The notes: generated by a model from the sequence alone, not told the origin. DNA of 64,000 bases from Haloprofundus halobius (GCF_020097835.1 NZ_CP083667.1:186001-250000); one strand, 5' to 3'; numbered from the stretch's first letter, positions 16,374-28,243 are shown. Program-made: numbers and translations.

Positions 16374-17231
16374 TCACCATTCGGCGTAGGTGAGATACTC
16401 GACACCCTCGTACTCCAAGAGCCACGTTCCATAGAAATCCTCCATCTCTACTCCCTCGTGGGCTCGGATACGGTCGATCACCGACCGGAACGAGTCGTCG
16501 TCTTCGTAGTACCCCCCGTCGATCGCTTCCTCGACGACCGCACGTTCGGCGTCGGAAAGATCCGTGAGTGTGAACAGGTACTGCGTTCGAACCTGATTGG
16601 CGAACGTCTCGACGTCGGGAGCGACCTCCGTCACCTCGTATCGGTACTCGGCCTCCGGCGCCGTTCGGGAGTTGACTGCAACTCGATACCGCTCTTCGCC
16701 GTCGACGATGATGTCGTACTGCCGCTCCGGGACAAACACCGATTCGTCCCCTACCTCCTCGGCGGTACCGTAGTCGACGCCGACATCGTATCCGTCCTCA
16801 CCAGTCGGAGGGTCCTCGGAGAAGACGATATCGAGACGTTGTCGATCCGTTTCCGGAAGGTCGTCGTATTCGATTTCGCCGACTTCCGACGTCGAATCGT
16901 CCGGATCGAAATCGATGAGAACCTCGAAGACCTCCGTCTCGCTGCTCTCGAGCCGAGTCTCCGAAACGTCGTAGAAGGTATCCTCGACCCGGACGGTGCC
17001 GGTGCGGTCGAACAGTTCGTACCGCCCGGTCCGCGTCGCCGATCCGTTCTCACGGGCCGACGTGACGAGCGTGTACTCTTCGGAATCGGACTCGGGGGTC
17101 ATCGAAACCTCGTCGGTGATGTCGTCCGCTGTCGCGTCGTCCATGTCGAGGACGACAGCGGGATGGACACAGCCGGCGACGGAGACGGAGAGGAGGGCTG
17201 CCCCGCTTGCGAGGAACTGACGGCGTCGCAT
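16374..17231 (-). CDS. putative Tat lipoprotein of unknown function
   Basis: About 285 residues from the ATG at 17231 (MRRRQFLASG), supported by an AT element at 17253-17262; the longer frame adds six residues. The N terminus carries a twin-arginine-like RRRQFLASG signal and a lipobox VAGC at about residues 18-21, so the protein should be lipid-anchored outside the membrane. The mature part is very acidic with several beta-strand-like segments and no enzyme motif I recognise. It is transcribed alone. The function is unknown. Confidence 0.8.
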   Translation of the reverse strand: MRRRQFLASGAALLSVSVAGCVHPAVVLDMDDATADDITDEVSMTPESDSEEYTLVTSARENGSATRTGRYELFDRTGTVRVEDTFYDVSETRLESSETEVFEVLIDFDPDDSTSEVGEIEYDDLPETDRQRLDIVFSEDPPTGEDGYDVGVDYGTAEEVGDESVFVPERQYDIIVDGEERYRVAVNSRTAPEAEYRYEVTEVAPDVETFANQVRTQYLFTLTDLSDAERAVVEEAIDGGYYEDDDSFRSVIDRIRAHEGVEMEDFYGTWLLEYEGVEYLTYAEW

Positions 17232-17454
17232 GACGTTTGTGATAGACAACTAGCATGAATACTTTCTGATTCACCTCGTGAATCGTCGCCGCAGGTGAAC
17301 GTCGCTGCGCTGTTTCTCTCGTCGCGCTCATCGACGCTACGAAATCGACGGAATTCGGGACTCGTACCGAACGACGATGCGGACTGGTTGCTGACAAAAG
17401 TTCACAAACCCGATACTCTTCTTGGGTGCCAGCGAATATTTCCTTACCGAATAG

Positions 17455-19668
<2,214 letters not shown>

Positions 19669-19782
19669 ACTGAGCTTCGAGAAGCGGCTGAACGGGGGCC
19701 GTACGCAAACTCCTCCCCGTGGTGTCTCGGGGCGCTCCCCCGCAAAACCTCCTGTATTCGACATCGTGGTCGAACCTCTCCC

Positions 19783-19832
19783 TCACCCGAATCTCGGCGA
19801 CCGGCCGTCCAGAAACGCGTCGACGCCCTCCG
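19783..19832 (+). repeat. 50-bp direct repeat, left copy
   Basis: It matches 29869-29918 at 49 of 50 positions in the same orientation, 10,086 bp apart. It encodes (minus strand) the last residues and stop of an enoyl-CoA hydratase. The two copies bracket the glucosidase/TrmB/ABC transporter module. Confidence 0.85.
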
Positions 19833-19890
19833 GACGCTCATCGAGGCGGTCGGCGCGCACCGCAGCGTCGTCGAGTATCTCCCCGACACC
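19783..19890 (-). pseudogene. 3' remnant of an enoyl-CoA hydratase gene
   Basis: Read on the minus strand, the last 36 codons give DDAAVRADRLDERPEGVDAF, then LDGRSPRFG and a stop. This is a typical crotonase C terminus ending in EGVDAFLDGRSPRF like the intact gene at 29869-30636. The part before EGVDAF differs from the intact gene, so the remnant derives from a diverged copy or another family member. Nothing of the catalytic domain is left upstream, where the GH13 gene intervenes. It is a relic, not a functional gene. Confidence 0.7.
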
Positions 19891-19965
19891 GGAACGACCA
19901 GAAGTTCAAGTCGTCCATCTGACGTGAGTCCTCGGCGAGGACTCGAGCGTTCGTGGTGACGGTGC

Positions 19966-21657
19966 CTATTCTCGATACACGACCGCTTCATACGGTCGAA
20001 ACGTCTCGCCGTATGGGTCGGTCGGTGCGTCATCGTAGTTCGCGAGGAGCGTCCTCGTGACGGCTCGTTCCGTCGTCGGTGACTCGAACCGCGCGACTTC
20101 CGCTGACCAGTTGAGTACGACGAGCATCGCCTCGTCGTCGAGCGTCCGCGTGAACGCGTACAACTGGTCGTCGTCCGGAAGAAGTGGCTCGTACTCGCCG
20201 TAGACGAGGACATCGTGTTCGTTCCGGAGTTCGACGAGACGCCGGTAGAACTCCCATATCGAGTTCGCATCGGCACGTGCTGCCTCGACGTTCACGCGCT
20301 CGTAGTCGTCGTTGACGCCGAGCCACGGCTCTCCGGTCGTAAAGCCCGCCTCCGATCCATCGCTCCACTGCATCGGGGTTCGCGAGTGATCCCGGCTCCA
20401 GTAGTTGACGAGTTCACGAACGTCCTCGAAGGAGTCGACGGTCCCGGCTGAGAGCAGTTCCTCGACGGTGCCAACCGTCATCGGGTCGTCGATCTCGTCG
20501 AACGTTTCGAACTCGGCGTTAGTCATCCCGATCTCTTCGCCCTGATAGATGAACGGCGTGCCGCGCATCGTCAGACAGAACGTCGCGAGAAGCTTCGCTG
20601 ACGCCGTCCTGTACCGTTCGTCGCCGAACCGCGAGAGCGGACGCGGATAGTCGTGGTTCCCGAGGAACAGTGGATCCCAGCCGACGCCGTCGAGCGCCTC
20701 CTGTCGGCTGTCGATGATCTCTTTGAACTCGGTCAGTCGCCAGTCGGTGGAGGCATTCACGTCCCAGCGGCCGTCGGGTCCTTCGTCGACACTCAGATGG
20801 TCGAACTGGAATATCATGTCCAGTCCGACGCCGTCTTCACCGAGGTAGTCGAGTGCTTCGCCGACCGACGTGCCCCCCATCTCGGCGACGGTCACCGCAT
20901 CGTAGTTCGCGAACGCCTCGTCGTGCAGTTCACGGAGGTACTCTTCGATTCTCGGACCGTGCGTGAAATGGGTCGCTCCGACGACGGCCGCTTCCGGGTC
21001 GCCGTCGGGGTACCCCTCGGTCTTTGAGAGGTGGTTTATCGCGTCGAGTCGGAAGCCGTCGATACCCTTTTCGAGCCACCAGATAACCATCGACGTTATC
21101 TCGTCGCGAACCGTCGGGTTACGCCAGTTCAGATCCGGCTGGTTCTCGTCGAAGAGGTGGAGATACCACGCCTCGCGCTCGTCGTCGTAGGACCACGCCG
21201 AACCGCCGAAGAAGGACTCCCAGTTGTTCGGGGGTTCGTCGGGTGTGCCGTCCCGCCAGTGGTAGTACTCCTCGAACCCCTGCTCGCGGCGACGCGACCG
21301 CTGGAACCAGTCGTGCTGGTCCGAGGTGTGGTTGACGACGAGGTCCATGATGAGCCGAATTCCCTGTTCATGAAGCGTCGAGCGCAACCGATCCCAGTCG
21401 TCCATCGTTCCAAACTCGTCCATGATGGAGCGGTAATCGGCGATATCGTAGCCGTTGTCCGCGTTCGGTGACTCGTACACCGGAGAGAGCCACACGACGT
21501 CGACGCCGAGTGCGTCCAGATACGCTACCTTCTCTTCGATTCCGGGAATGTCGCCGACGCCGTCGCCGTCGCTGTCGTTGAAACTTCGCGGATAGATCTG
21601 GTAGAACACCGCTTCCTTCCACCACTCCCTGCTCTCGCCGGCGACCGTTTCAGGCAT
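19966..21657 (-). CDS. GH13 alpha-glucosidase (oligo-glucosidase type)
   Basis: A 563-residue cytoplasmic GH13 enzyme hydrolysing alpha-glucosidic bonds of short oligosaccharides. Conserved regions are DLVVNHTSDQHD (I), GFRLDAINHL with nucleophile D205 (II), VAEMGG with acid/base E259 (III) and GNHDYPR with D336 (IV). FYQIYPRSFNDSDGDGVGD near the N terminus is typical of oligo-1,6-glucosidase/maltase proteins. The residue after the nucleophile is Ala rather than the Val associated with 1,6-specific enzymes, so specificity is open. No signal peptide is seen. The start could be 21669 instead (four residues longer). It lies downstream of trmB on the same strand; the nearest good TATA element (21841-21850) would imply a leader of about 150 nt. 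Confidence 0.93.
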   Translation of the reverse strand: MPETVAGESREWWKEAVFYQIYPRSFNDSDGDGVGDIPGIEEKVAYLDALGVDVVWLSPVYESPNADNGYDIADYRSIMDEFGTMDDWDRLRSTLHEQGIRLIMDLVVNHTSDQHDWFQRSRRREQGFEEYYHWRDGTPDEPPNNWESFFGGSAWSYDDEREAWYLHLFDENQPDLNWRNPTVRDEITSMVIWWLEKGIDGFRLDAINHLSKTEGYPDGDPEAAVVGATHFTHGPRIEEYLRELHDEAFANYDAVTVAEMGGTSVGEALDYLGEDGVGLDMIFQFDHLSVDEGPDGRWDVNASTDWRLTEFKEIIDSRQEALDGVGWDPLFLGNHDYPRPLSRFGDERYRTASAKLLATFCLTMRGTPFIYQGEEIGMTNAEFETFDEIDDPMTVGTVEELLSAGTVDSFEDVRELVNYWSRDHSRTPMQWSDGSEAGFTTGEPWLGVNDDYERVNVEAARADANSIWEFYRRLVELRNEHDVLVYGEYEPLLPDDDQLYAFTRTLDDEAMLVVLNWSAEVARFESPTTERAVTRTLLANYDDAPTDPYGETFRPYEAVVYRE

Positions 21658-21862
21658 CGCCGCCCCCACTACAGACCCCGTCTCCCGTCCGTCGGCGGCG
21701 TTCGAGAACGACCGGCCCTCCCCGGTGACGGAACTCGGTATCGGTCGGCCTCGGCGCGGAGCTGTCGAATCTTCCTCTCGGCGTCGTATTGCTTTCCATC
21801 GAAGAGAGTACCTGTAGACTGTATCTCGGACCGGGGAGTGACTTAAAGCTATCCCGAAACAC

Positions 21863-21878
21863 GAAGAACTAGTTCTTC
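21863..21878. promoter_or_regulatory. perfect 16-bp palindrome, possible operator
   Basis: GAAGAACTAGTTCTTC is a perfect palindrome between trmB and the glucosidase gene. It sits about 20 nt upstream of a TTTAAG TATA-like element (minus strand), where an archaeal activator would bind. It could also act as a terminator stem for trmB. Confidence 0.45.
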
Positions 21879-21945
21879 TATAATCTCAACCGTATCAACG
21901 ACGAACTCTGACCGGAGCGGTTGCACGATCGTGAATAGCGAGGTG

Positions 21946-23001
21946 TCACGCTTCGTAGAGCGTCACGGTGGCACCGATCTGGTCTTCGATGAACGACCCT
22001 CGTCCGCCGACACTCACCTCTCCGTCTCCGGTCTCCAGGCGGAAGTTCGTCTCGAGCGTGAACTCGTTGGTGACCGGTTCGAGCAGTCCCTGTCGGATCT
22101 GGCTGACGGAACCGGACAGGTGTCCCCCCGACTCCGTTTCGATGTCGGCGCGGAGTTCGACGCCGTTTCGCATGTGTAACGTGGCCTGAAACACCGCGTG
22201 GCGGAAGCAAGAGAAGCGGGTCGGGAGCGGGTCGGGTTCGGCGACGTACAGGGTTTTCGAGGCGGGCCAGTACGTACCGAGGTGAAGACCTTGGACGGTA
22301 CCGGTGAGATTCGACTGCTCGACCTCGACGGCGGTTCCGTCGGCGTGCGTCCCGGCTAACATACCGGAGTCACCGACCATCGCGAACCGGTTGTCGGCGG
22401 TGTAGAGAAACGGGAGTTCCTCGTTCCAGTGACGAACGATACTCGCGACGCCGTCGAACCGGTCGGCGTCGGCGTCGGACGCATCGAGTCCGCCCAGCGA
22501 CAGAAGGACGAACACGCCGCGGTCGACCGCGTCGCGCAGCGACGGTTCGAGTTCGTCGAGAACGTACTCGGGAACCAGCACGATGAGTTCCTCCTCCGCC
22601 CGAGAGATGGCGTTCTTGAAGCGTTTGATCGCGGTCTCTCTTGATTTGACGATCTGGATCTCGGGTGACTGCGGCTCCGTCTCGTTGAACTGTCGCTCGA
22701 GCGCAGGCGTAATCGCCTCGAGTCGTTCGGAGAGCGCACCGATGGCCTCTCTCGGGGAAATCGCACGAATCGTCGTCGGCGACGCGTGGTCTTTCACCCG
22801 TACGAACCCCCGGCTCTCGAGCCGTTCGGCGATGTTGTACACCGCTCGTTGCGTGATGTCGGTGTCCTGTGAAACTGTCCTCGTCGTGACCTCTCCACGC
22901 GCCAGAATCGCGAGGTAGGCGTCCACTTCCTTCTCCGACAGTCCGAAGAGTTTCAACTCTCGCCGCAGTTCGGTATCCCCGTTCCGATCAGATTTCGCCA
23001 T
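21946..23001 (-). CDS. TrmB family sugar-responsive transcriptional regulator
   Basis: A 351-residue protein. The N-terminal TrmB winged HTH (residues about 10-90) includes LFGLSEKEVDAYLAILARGE and ITQRAVYNIAERLESRGFV. A helical linker follows, then the C-terminal sugar-binding domain (about 115-350) starting at EIQIVKSRETAIKRFKNAI. TrmB proteins in archaea repress or activate sugar uptake and glycolysis or gluconeogenesis genes depending on bound sugar. It lies between the glucosidase gene (same strand) and the divergent ABC transporter operon, so it most likely controls both. The start is supported by a TATA-like box at 23027-23036. Confidence 0.93.
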   Translation of the reverse strand: MAKSDRNGDTELRRELKLFGLSEKEVDAYLAILARGEVTTRTVSQDTDITQRAVYNIAERLESRGFVRVKDHASPTTIRAISPREAIGALSERLEAITPALERQFNETEPQSPEIQIVKSRETAIKRFKNAISRAEEELIVLVPEYVLDELEPSLRDAVDRGVFVLLSLGGLDASDADADRFDGVASIVRHWNEELPFLYTADNRFAMVGDSGMLAGTHADGTAVEVEQSNLTGTVQGLHLGTYWPASKTLYVAEPDPLPTRFSCFRHAVFQATLHMRNGVELRADIETESGGHLSGSVSQIRQGLLEPVTNEFTLETNFRLETGDGEVSVGGRGSFIEDQIGATVTLYEA

Positions 23002-23026
23002 CGATGTCCTCCGATACTACTCCACG

Positions 23027-23036
23027 TTTCATAAAT
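23027..23036 (-). promoter_or_regulatory. TATA-like box of the trmB gene
   Basis: CATTTATGAA on the minus strand, centred about 30 nt before the ATG at 23001. The 23002-23220 region also carries the divergent transporter promoter, so one regulator could act on both. Confidence 0.5.
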
Positions 23037-23182
23037 GCTTCACCAACCTCATCATACAATCGTCCAATTTTTCTGGCAAATGTGGTTGAATTAGCATATA
23101 CCAACGCCGTCATTCGCGTTCCTCCTTTCAATTCCCAACGAGCACAATCGATATAAATTCTAGTAGTAGTACTTCAACCAGA

Positions 23183-23190
23183 ATATTTAT
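23183..23190 (+). promoter_or_regulatory. TATA-like box of the ABC transporter operon
   Basis: ATATTTAT, about 34 nt before the ATG at 23221. It predicts a leader of only a few nucleotides. A TAGTAGTAGTACT stretch just upstream (23160-23172) may be part of an operator. Confidence 0.5.
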
Positions 23191-23220
23191 GAGGGTGAAT
23201 TGTAATCATTGAACAACACT

Positions 23221-25101
23221 ATGAGAGAGAACTACAAGCGAAGTAAGCAGCAATCGAACGGACGACGCCTCGGCCGACGACAGCTCTTGTACGGACTCGG
23301 CGCGGCGGGAACAGCTACGCTGTTGGCGGGTTGTGGTGGGCAGAGTCCGAGCAACTCCGAGGAAAGTGGCGGGGGCGGTAACGAAAGCGAAAACGAGAGC
23401 GCCGGCGGCGGCAACGAAGCCGGAAGCAACATCGACGCCACCGACGAGGAACTGAAGACCATCCAGGAGCTCGCACACGTCACCAATCAGGAGCTCCCGC
23501 TGCTCCCGGTGATGGAGAAGCTAGCCCAATCGTTCCAGACCACCGACGATTGGAACGTTCCCGAACCGGACTCCGACGAGCAGATGCACTACTGGCCGAC
23601 CGAGTGGCTCGTTCGCTGGGGCGAGTGGACCGCCGACGGCGACGACGACACGCTCACCCTCGCGCAATGGATAAATCCCCAAGACGCCCAGTACAACGAC
23701 TGGAACCCAGAGGGCGGTGCGGAGGTCGATCGAATGGTGTACGACCGGTTCATGAGCTACAACATCGTGGAGGCCGAGTACGACGGCTACGCCATCTCCG
23801 ACTGGGAGTTCGACGGCGACTCCATCTCGCTCACTCTCCGCGACGGATTGGTCTGGCACGACGGCGACGAGGCGACCGGGCAGGACGTCGCGAACCAGAT
23901 CAAACTGGATATGTACACCGGCGGGAGCCTCTCGGACTACGTCGACGACGTCGCCGAGAGCGTGAGTGTCGACGGCAACTCGGTGACGCTACAGTTCAAC
24001 GAGACACTCAACGAGCAGATCATCCTGTCGCTGCTCCAGCCGAAGTACCTGGCGGCGAAGGACAGCATCTTCGGCGAGTACGTGGAACTGTACGACAACG
24101 CGGAGAACGAGGACGAGGAAGCCGCAGCCTACGAGGAGCTCTCCTCGATGACGCTCGAAGAACCGGTCGGAACCGGTCCGTTCTCCTTCGAGGACGCCGA
24201 TTCGCGCCGGGCACTCGCGACGAAGTTCGAAGACCATCCGGACGCCGACCAGGTCGAAGTAGAGAACGTCGAGTATCTGTTCATGCCGGAGAACCAGAAC
24301 CGTTGGACGTCGCTACAGGAGGGCGAGATGGATGGCGACGCGACGCTTTTCATGCCGCAGAATCAGGTCGACCAGCTTCCGGATCACGTACAGATATCGT
24401 TGCTTCCGCGCCACTGGGGAATGGGCCTCATCTTCCAACACGACGACGACCACATGGGGAAGCGCGAGGTTCGACAGGCTATCGCCCACGCGGTCGACCG
24501 CGACGCAGTCGCCCAGTACTCGAGCGCCAACACCGACTCGAAGCTCGGCGTTTCGTACCCCTGTGGGCTGACGGGCGACTTCAGCGGGAAAGTCGAAGAC
24601 GAGTGGCTCGACGGGGTCACCGACCAGTTCAACCAGTACGCCTACGACACCGACAGAGCGGCGGAGCTGCTCGAGGAAGCGGGGTACTCGGAGGACGGCG
24701 ATGGGTGGGTCGACGAGAACGGCAACAGCTTGGAAGTACCGATAAAGGTACCGTCGGGCTTCTCTGACTGGGTCTCGGCAGCCGAGACGATCGTCAGCAA
24801 CCTCAACGACTTCGGAGTCGCGAGCGAGATGATCACGCGGGAGAACGGCGCGTACTTCGGCACCGACCTCCCCGACGGCGACTTCGTCGTCGCCTGCGAA
24901 GGGTGGGCCAGTTACGACCACGTCTACCCGTATTTCCACTTCGACCACATCTACACCGGGGGTTCGACAAGCCTCCAGTCGGTCGCGAACTTCCCCGAGG
25001 AGTACGAAGTTTCGCCGCTTCACGACGATATTCGCGAGGGTGGGACCGTCGACCCGACGGAGCTCATCGACTCGCTGGCGGTTCTCGAAACCGACGAGTA
25101 G
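23221..25101 (+). CDS. ABC transporter substrate-binding lipoprotein, family 5 (Dpp/Opp type)
   Basis: About 626 residues from the ATG at 23221. The Tat-type signal has RR at residues 19-20 (GRRQLLYGLG) and a lipobox LAGC ending at C38, so the protein should be folded before export and lipid-anchored. A Gly/Ser/Asn/Glu-rich linker (about 40-70) leads into an SBP_bac_5 domain to the end, with SWHDGDE-like core text LVWHDGDEATGQDV near residue 215. Family 5 proteins bind peptides, nickel or, in several archaea and Thermotogales, oligosaccharides. Linkage to TrmB and a GH13 glucosidase suggests a sugar ligand here. It is first in a six-gene operon. Confidence 0.92.
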   Translation: MRENYKRSKQQSNGRRLGRRQLLYGLGAAGTATLLAGCGGQSPSNSEESGGGGNESENESAGGGNEAGSNIDATDEELKTIQELAHVTNQELPLLPVMEKLAQSFQTTDDWNVPEPDSDEQMHYWPTEWLVRWGEWTADGDDDTLTLAQWINPQDAQYNDWNPEGGAEVDRMVYDRFMSYNIVEAEYDGYAISDWEFDGDSISLTLRDGLVWHDGDEATGQDVANQIKLDMYTGGSLSDYVDDVAESVSVDGNSVTLQFNETLNEQIILSLLQPKYLAAKDSIFGEYVELYDNAENEDEEAAAYEELSSMTLEEPVGTGPFSFEDADSRRALATKFEDHPDADQVEVENVEYLFMPENQNRWTSLQEGEMDGDATLFMPQNQVDQLPDHVQISLLPRHWGMGLIFQHDDDHMGKREVRQAIAHAVDRDAVAQYSSANTDSKLGVSYPCGLTGDFSGKVEDEWLDGVTDQFNQYAYDTDRAAELLEEAGYSEDGDGWVDENGNSLEVPIKVPSGFSDWVSAAETIVSNLNDFGVASEMITRENGAYFGTDLPDGDFVVACEGWASYDHVYPYFHFDHIYTGGSTSLQSVANFPEEYEVSPLHDDIREGGTVDPTELIDSLAVLETDE

Positions 25102-25141
25102 GCGACGACGTTGGAGACCACTTTCGGACACACGATACTCA

Positions 25142-26152
25142 ATGCACTACATACTCAGACGACTCGTCCAGGCAGCGATTACGGTGCTGTCGACGATCAC
25201 GCTGTCGTTCGTCCTGATCAGGATGATGCCCGGCAGTCCCGTCGACCGGCTTCGGGCGCAACTGCTCGAACGGAACTCGGGACTCTCCTCGGCCCAGATC
25301 CAGTACCGTATCGAACAGCAAACGAACATCGTACCGGACGAACCGCTGTACGTCCAGTACTTCGATTACATGACGAGCATCCTCACCGGCGACTTCGGCC
25401 GGTCGATCGTCAAATCGAATCAACCGGTCGCCGACATCCTCGCCAACGCCATCCCGTGGACGATATTCCTCATGTCGTCGGCGCTGTTTCTGGGGTTCGT
25501 CGTCGGCATCAGCCTCGGAGCGTTCATGGCGTATCGCGAGGGGAGTCTGTTCGACATCTCCTCGACGAGCGTATCGCTCACGCTCAACTCGACGCCGGAC
25601 TACATCGTCGGCTTGCTGCTGTTGACGTTCGTCGCCTACCAGCTCGGACTCTTTCCGACCGGCGGACGATACGCCTCCGGAGTCGATCCGGGGCTGTCGT
25701 TGGAGTTCTTCGCGAGCGTCCTCTACCACGGGGCGCTCCCAATTCTCTCGATGGCGATCGTCGCGTTCGGCGGGTGGGCGCTCGACATGCGCGGAAACAG
25801 CATCCGCATTCTCGGCGAGGACTACTTACACGTCGCTCGTCTCCGCGGACTCCCGGAGCGACGCATCGCGCTGCGCTACGTCGCGAGAAACGCCATTCTT
25901 CCGATGTACACTGGTCTGATGATCGCGATGGGTGCGATGCTCAACGGGTCGGTCATCCTCGAGAGCATCTACGCGTATCCCGGTCTCGGCTTCCGTATCA
26001 TCGAGGCGGTGAACAACCGCGACTACCCCGTTCTGATGGGCTGTTTCATCGTCATCACGTGTGCTATCGTGATCGGCATTCTGATCGCCGATCTCACCTA
26101 CAGCAGAATCGACCCGCGGGCGAAGGGAGGTGACTCTCGTGAAGCGTACTGA
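25142..26152 (+). CDS. ABC transporter permease, DppB/OppB type
   Basis: A 336-residue membrane protein starting MHYILRRLVQAAITVLSTI, the classical DppB N terminus. It has about six membrane helices and a large extracytoplasmic loop after TM1 (residues about 30-95). The cytoplasmic coupling (EAA) loop reads DYLHVARLRGLPERRI. The first ATG after the binding-protein stop was taken; the gap is 40 nt. Together with the DppC-like partner it forms the membrane channel of the importer. The next gene overlaps its end. Confidence 0.95.
   Translation: MHYILRRLVQAAITVLSTITLSFVLIRMMPGSPVDRLRAQLLERNSGLSSAQIQYRIEQQTNIVPDEPLYVQYFDYMTSILTGDFGRSIVKSNQPVADILANAIPWTIFLMSSALFLGFVVGISLGAFMAYREGSLFDISSTSVSLTLNSTPDYIVGLLLLTFVAYQLGLFPTGGRYASGVDPGLSLEFFASVLYHGALPILSMAIVAFGGWALDMRGNSIRILGEDYLHVARLRGLPERRIALRYVARNAILPMYTGLMIAMGAMLNGSVILESIYAYPGLGFRIIEAVNNRDYPVLMGCFIVITCAIVIGILIADLTYSRIDPRAKGGDSREAY
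26126..26133 (+). promoter_or_regulatory. ribosome binding site that decides the DppC start
   Basis: GGAGGTGA, fully complementary to the usual 3' end of archaeal 16S rRNA, ends 5 nt before GTG at 26139. It makes that GTG the likely start rather than the GTG at 26130 that lies inside the site. Confidence 0.6.
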
Positions 26153-27209
26153 CGAGCCACGGACGACCGCTGACGAGCGCCAGACAGACGGCGGGTCCGA
26201 CTTCGAGACGGTTGCCGACGTGCGACTATCGTCCTCCGAGCGATACAGACAGACGGCCGACGAACTTCTCATGACGCCAGCGCGGATCGTCTGGAGCGAC
26301 TGGCGAGCACGGATCGCCGTCTGTGTTCTCGGCTTCTATCTGTTTCTCGGTGTGTTCGGGCCGCTGATCGTGTCGGAACCCAGCCTGGGGGAGGGGCCGG
26401 TGTTGCTCGGCGCGTTCTACTCGCTCGAATTCCCGCTAGGGACGACCTCCCGCGGCGAGGACATCCTCGCGCAGGTCATCTACGCGACAAGACCCATGCT
26501 GCAGATGGTCGCCGCGGGCGCCGTGTTCACGGTCATCGTCGCGACGATCGTCGGAACGACCGCGGGCTACAAAGGCGGCGTCGTCGACAGCGTGTTGATG
26601 ACGCTGACCGACGTCATGCTGACGATTCCGGGCCTCCCGCTCGTCATCGTCCTCGTCACCGTCCTCGAGATCGGGGCGAACCCGTACCTCATCGGGGTGT
26701 TGTTGTCGGTCAACGCGTGGGCAGGACTCGCCAGAGCGCTCCGGTCGCAGGTGCTGACGCTGAGAGACGCCGAGTACGTCGAAGCGTCGAGAATCATGGG
26801 CGTACCGACGCGCGAGATTCTCTCCGTCGACATCATTCCGAACCTCATGCCATACATCACGATGAACTTCGTCAAGCAGGGTCGTGCAGTAATCTTCGGG
26901 TCGGTCGGACTGTACTTCCTCGGTATCTTACCGCAGAACTCCGACACACAGAACTGGGGACTCATGATAGACACCGCCGTGTCGGACGCGGGAGCTGTGA
27001 ACTCTGCGGCGGCGGTTCACTGGCTGCTCGCCCCCATCTTCGCAGTTATCACGTTCGCGATGGGGCTGACGCTGTTCGCGCAGTCCGCCGACCGCCTCTT
27101 CAACCCGCGGGTTCGCGCTCGCCACGCGAAGACGACGAGCGACGACGACGAACCGCCGGAGCGAAACGAGGGAGACGGAACCGCTCCCGCAGGGGTGATG
27201 CAGGGATGA
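26139..27209 (+). CDS. ABC transporter permease, DppC/OppC type
   Basis: About 356 residues from the GTG at 26139 (MKRTDEPRTTADE). It has an N-terminal cytoplasmic stretch of about 50 residues, TM1 (CVLGFYLFLGVFGPLIV), a periplasmic-side segment with LGTTSRGEDIL (typical DppC) and then the six-helix permease domain. The coupling loop is DAEYVEASRIMGVPTREI. The tail is cytoplasmic and charged. It overlaps the DppB gene by 14 bases and the first ATPase gene by 4 bases, so translation is coupled. Confidence 0.95.
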   Translation: MKRTDEPRTTADERQTDGGSDFETVADVRLSSSERYRQTADELLMTPARIVWSDWRARIAVCVLGFYLFLGVFGPLIVSEPSLGEGPVLLGAFYSLEFPLGTTSRGEDILAQVIYATRPMLQMVAAGAVFTVIVATIVGTTAGYKGGVVDSVLMTLTDVMLTIPGLPLVIVLVTVLEIGANPYLIGVLLSVNAWAGLARALRSQVLTLRDAEYVEASRIMGVPTREILSVDIIPNLMPYITMNFVKQGRAVIFGSVGLYFLGILPQNSDTQNWGLMIDTAVSDAGAVNSAAAVHWLLAPIFAVITFAMGLTLFAQSADRLFNPRVRARHAKTTSDDDEPPERNEGDGTAPAGVMQG

Positions 27210-28243
27210 CGGCGTCGAACGGAGGCGACCCTATCCTCGAAGTTCGCGATGCGAGCGTCCAGTTCGAGATGGACCGCGGTACGTCGACGGTACTCAACGC
27301 CGTCGACATCGACGTTGGACGGCGAGAGATTCTCGGTGTCGTCGGCGAATCCGGGTCGGGCAAGTCGATGCTCGCGAACGTGATGCTGGACGCCGTCGAG
27401 GACTCGGGACGGACTACCGGCCAGGTGTGGTATCACCCGAAAGACGGCGAGTCGGTCGACGTGCTCGACCTCTCGTCGTCGGAACTTCAGCGACTCCGCT
27501 GGGAGGAAATCTCGATGGTGTTTCAGGGGGCGCTGAGCTCGTTCAATCCGACGATGGCGATCCGTGGGCATTTCGAGGAGACGCTCGAAGCCCACGGGTA
27601 CGACATGACGGCGGGTATGCGGCGCGCCCGGGAACTGCTCTCGGATCTGTATCTCGACCCCGACCGCGTGCTCGACTCGTACCCCCACGAACTCTCCGGC
27701 GGGATGTCTCAGCGCGCGCTCATCGCGCTGAGTCTCGTCCTCGAACCGAACGTGTTGGTGATGGACGAACCGACCGCGGCGCTGGACCTCTTGATGCAGC
27801 GGTCGATACTGAGTCTGCTCTCCGATCTCAAGGAGAAGTACGAACTTACTGTCGTGTTCATCACGCACGACCTCCCGCTCGTCGCGGGCCTGGCCGACAG
27901 ACTCGCGGTGATATACGCCTTCGAGCTACTCGAAGTCGGCCCCGTCGAGGAACTCGTCCGAACGTCGGCACATCCCTACACCGAGGCGTTGCTACAGGCG
28001 GTTCCGAACCTCAACGCGTCTCTGGAGACGATGCGGCCGATATCCGGCTCTGCACCGGACCCGGTGAACATCCCGAGTGGATGTACGTACGCGCCGCGCT
28101 GTCCGCTAGCAGACGAACAGTGTCGGGCCCAAGAACCGCCATTTCACGACGTGACCGAGAACCACGAGTCGGCCTGTTTCCACTGGGAGGCAGTCGTCGA
28201 GGGGAGCGACTCCGATGCCGTCACGTCGGGGGGTGACCGATGA
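27206..28243 (+). CDS. ABC transporter ATP-binding protein, DppD/OppD type
   Basis: A 345-residue ATPase. Walker A is GESGSGKS, the Q-loop region has MVFQGALSSFNP, the signature is LSGGMSQR, Walker B is LVMDEPTAALD and the switch His is in FITHDL. The C-terminal oligopeptide/dipeptide extension after residue about 270 contains the Cys-rich CTYAPRCPLADEQC segment found in the family. It pairs with the following ATPase to energise import. Start and stop both overlap neighbours by ATGA. Confidence 0.97.
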   Translation: MTASNGGDPILEVRDASVQFEMDRGTSTVLNAVDIDVGRREILGVVGESGSGKSMLANVMLDAVEDSGRTTGQVWYHPKDGESVDVLDLSSSELQRLRWEEISMVFQGALSSFNPTMAIRGHFEETLEAHGYDMTAGMRRARELLSDLYLDPDRVLDSYPHELSGGMSQRALIALSLVLEPNVLVMDEPTAALDLLMQRSILSLLSDLKEKYELTVVFITHDLPLVAGLADRLAVIYAFELLEVGPVEELVRTSAHPYTEALLQAVPNLNASLETMRPISGSAPDPVNIPSGCTYAPRCPLADEQCRAQEPPFHDVTENHESACFHWEAVVEGSDSDAVTSGGDR

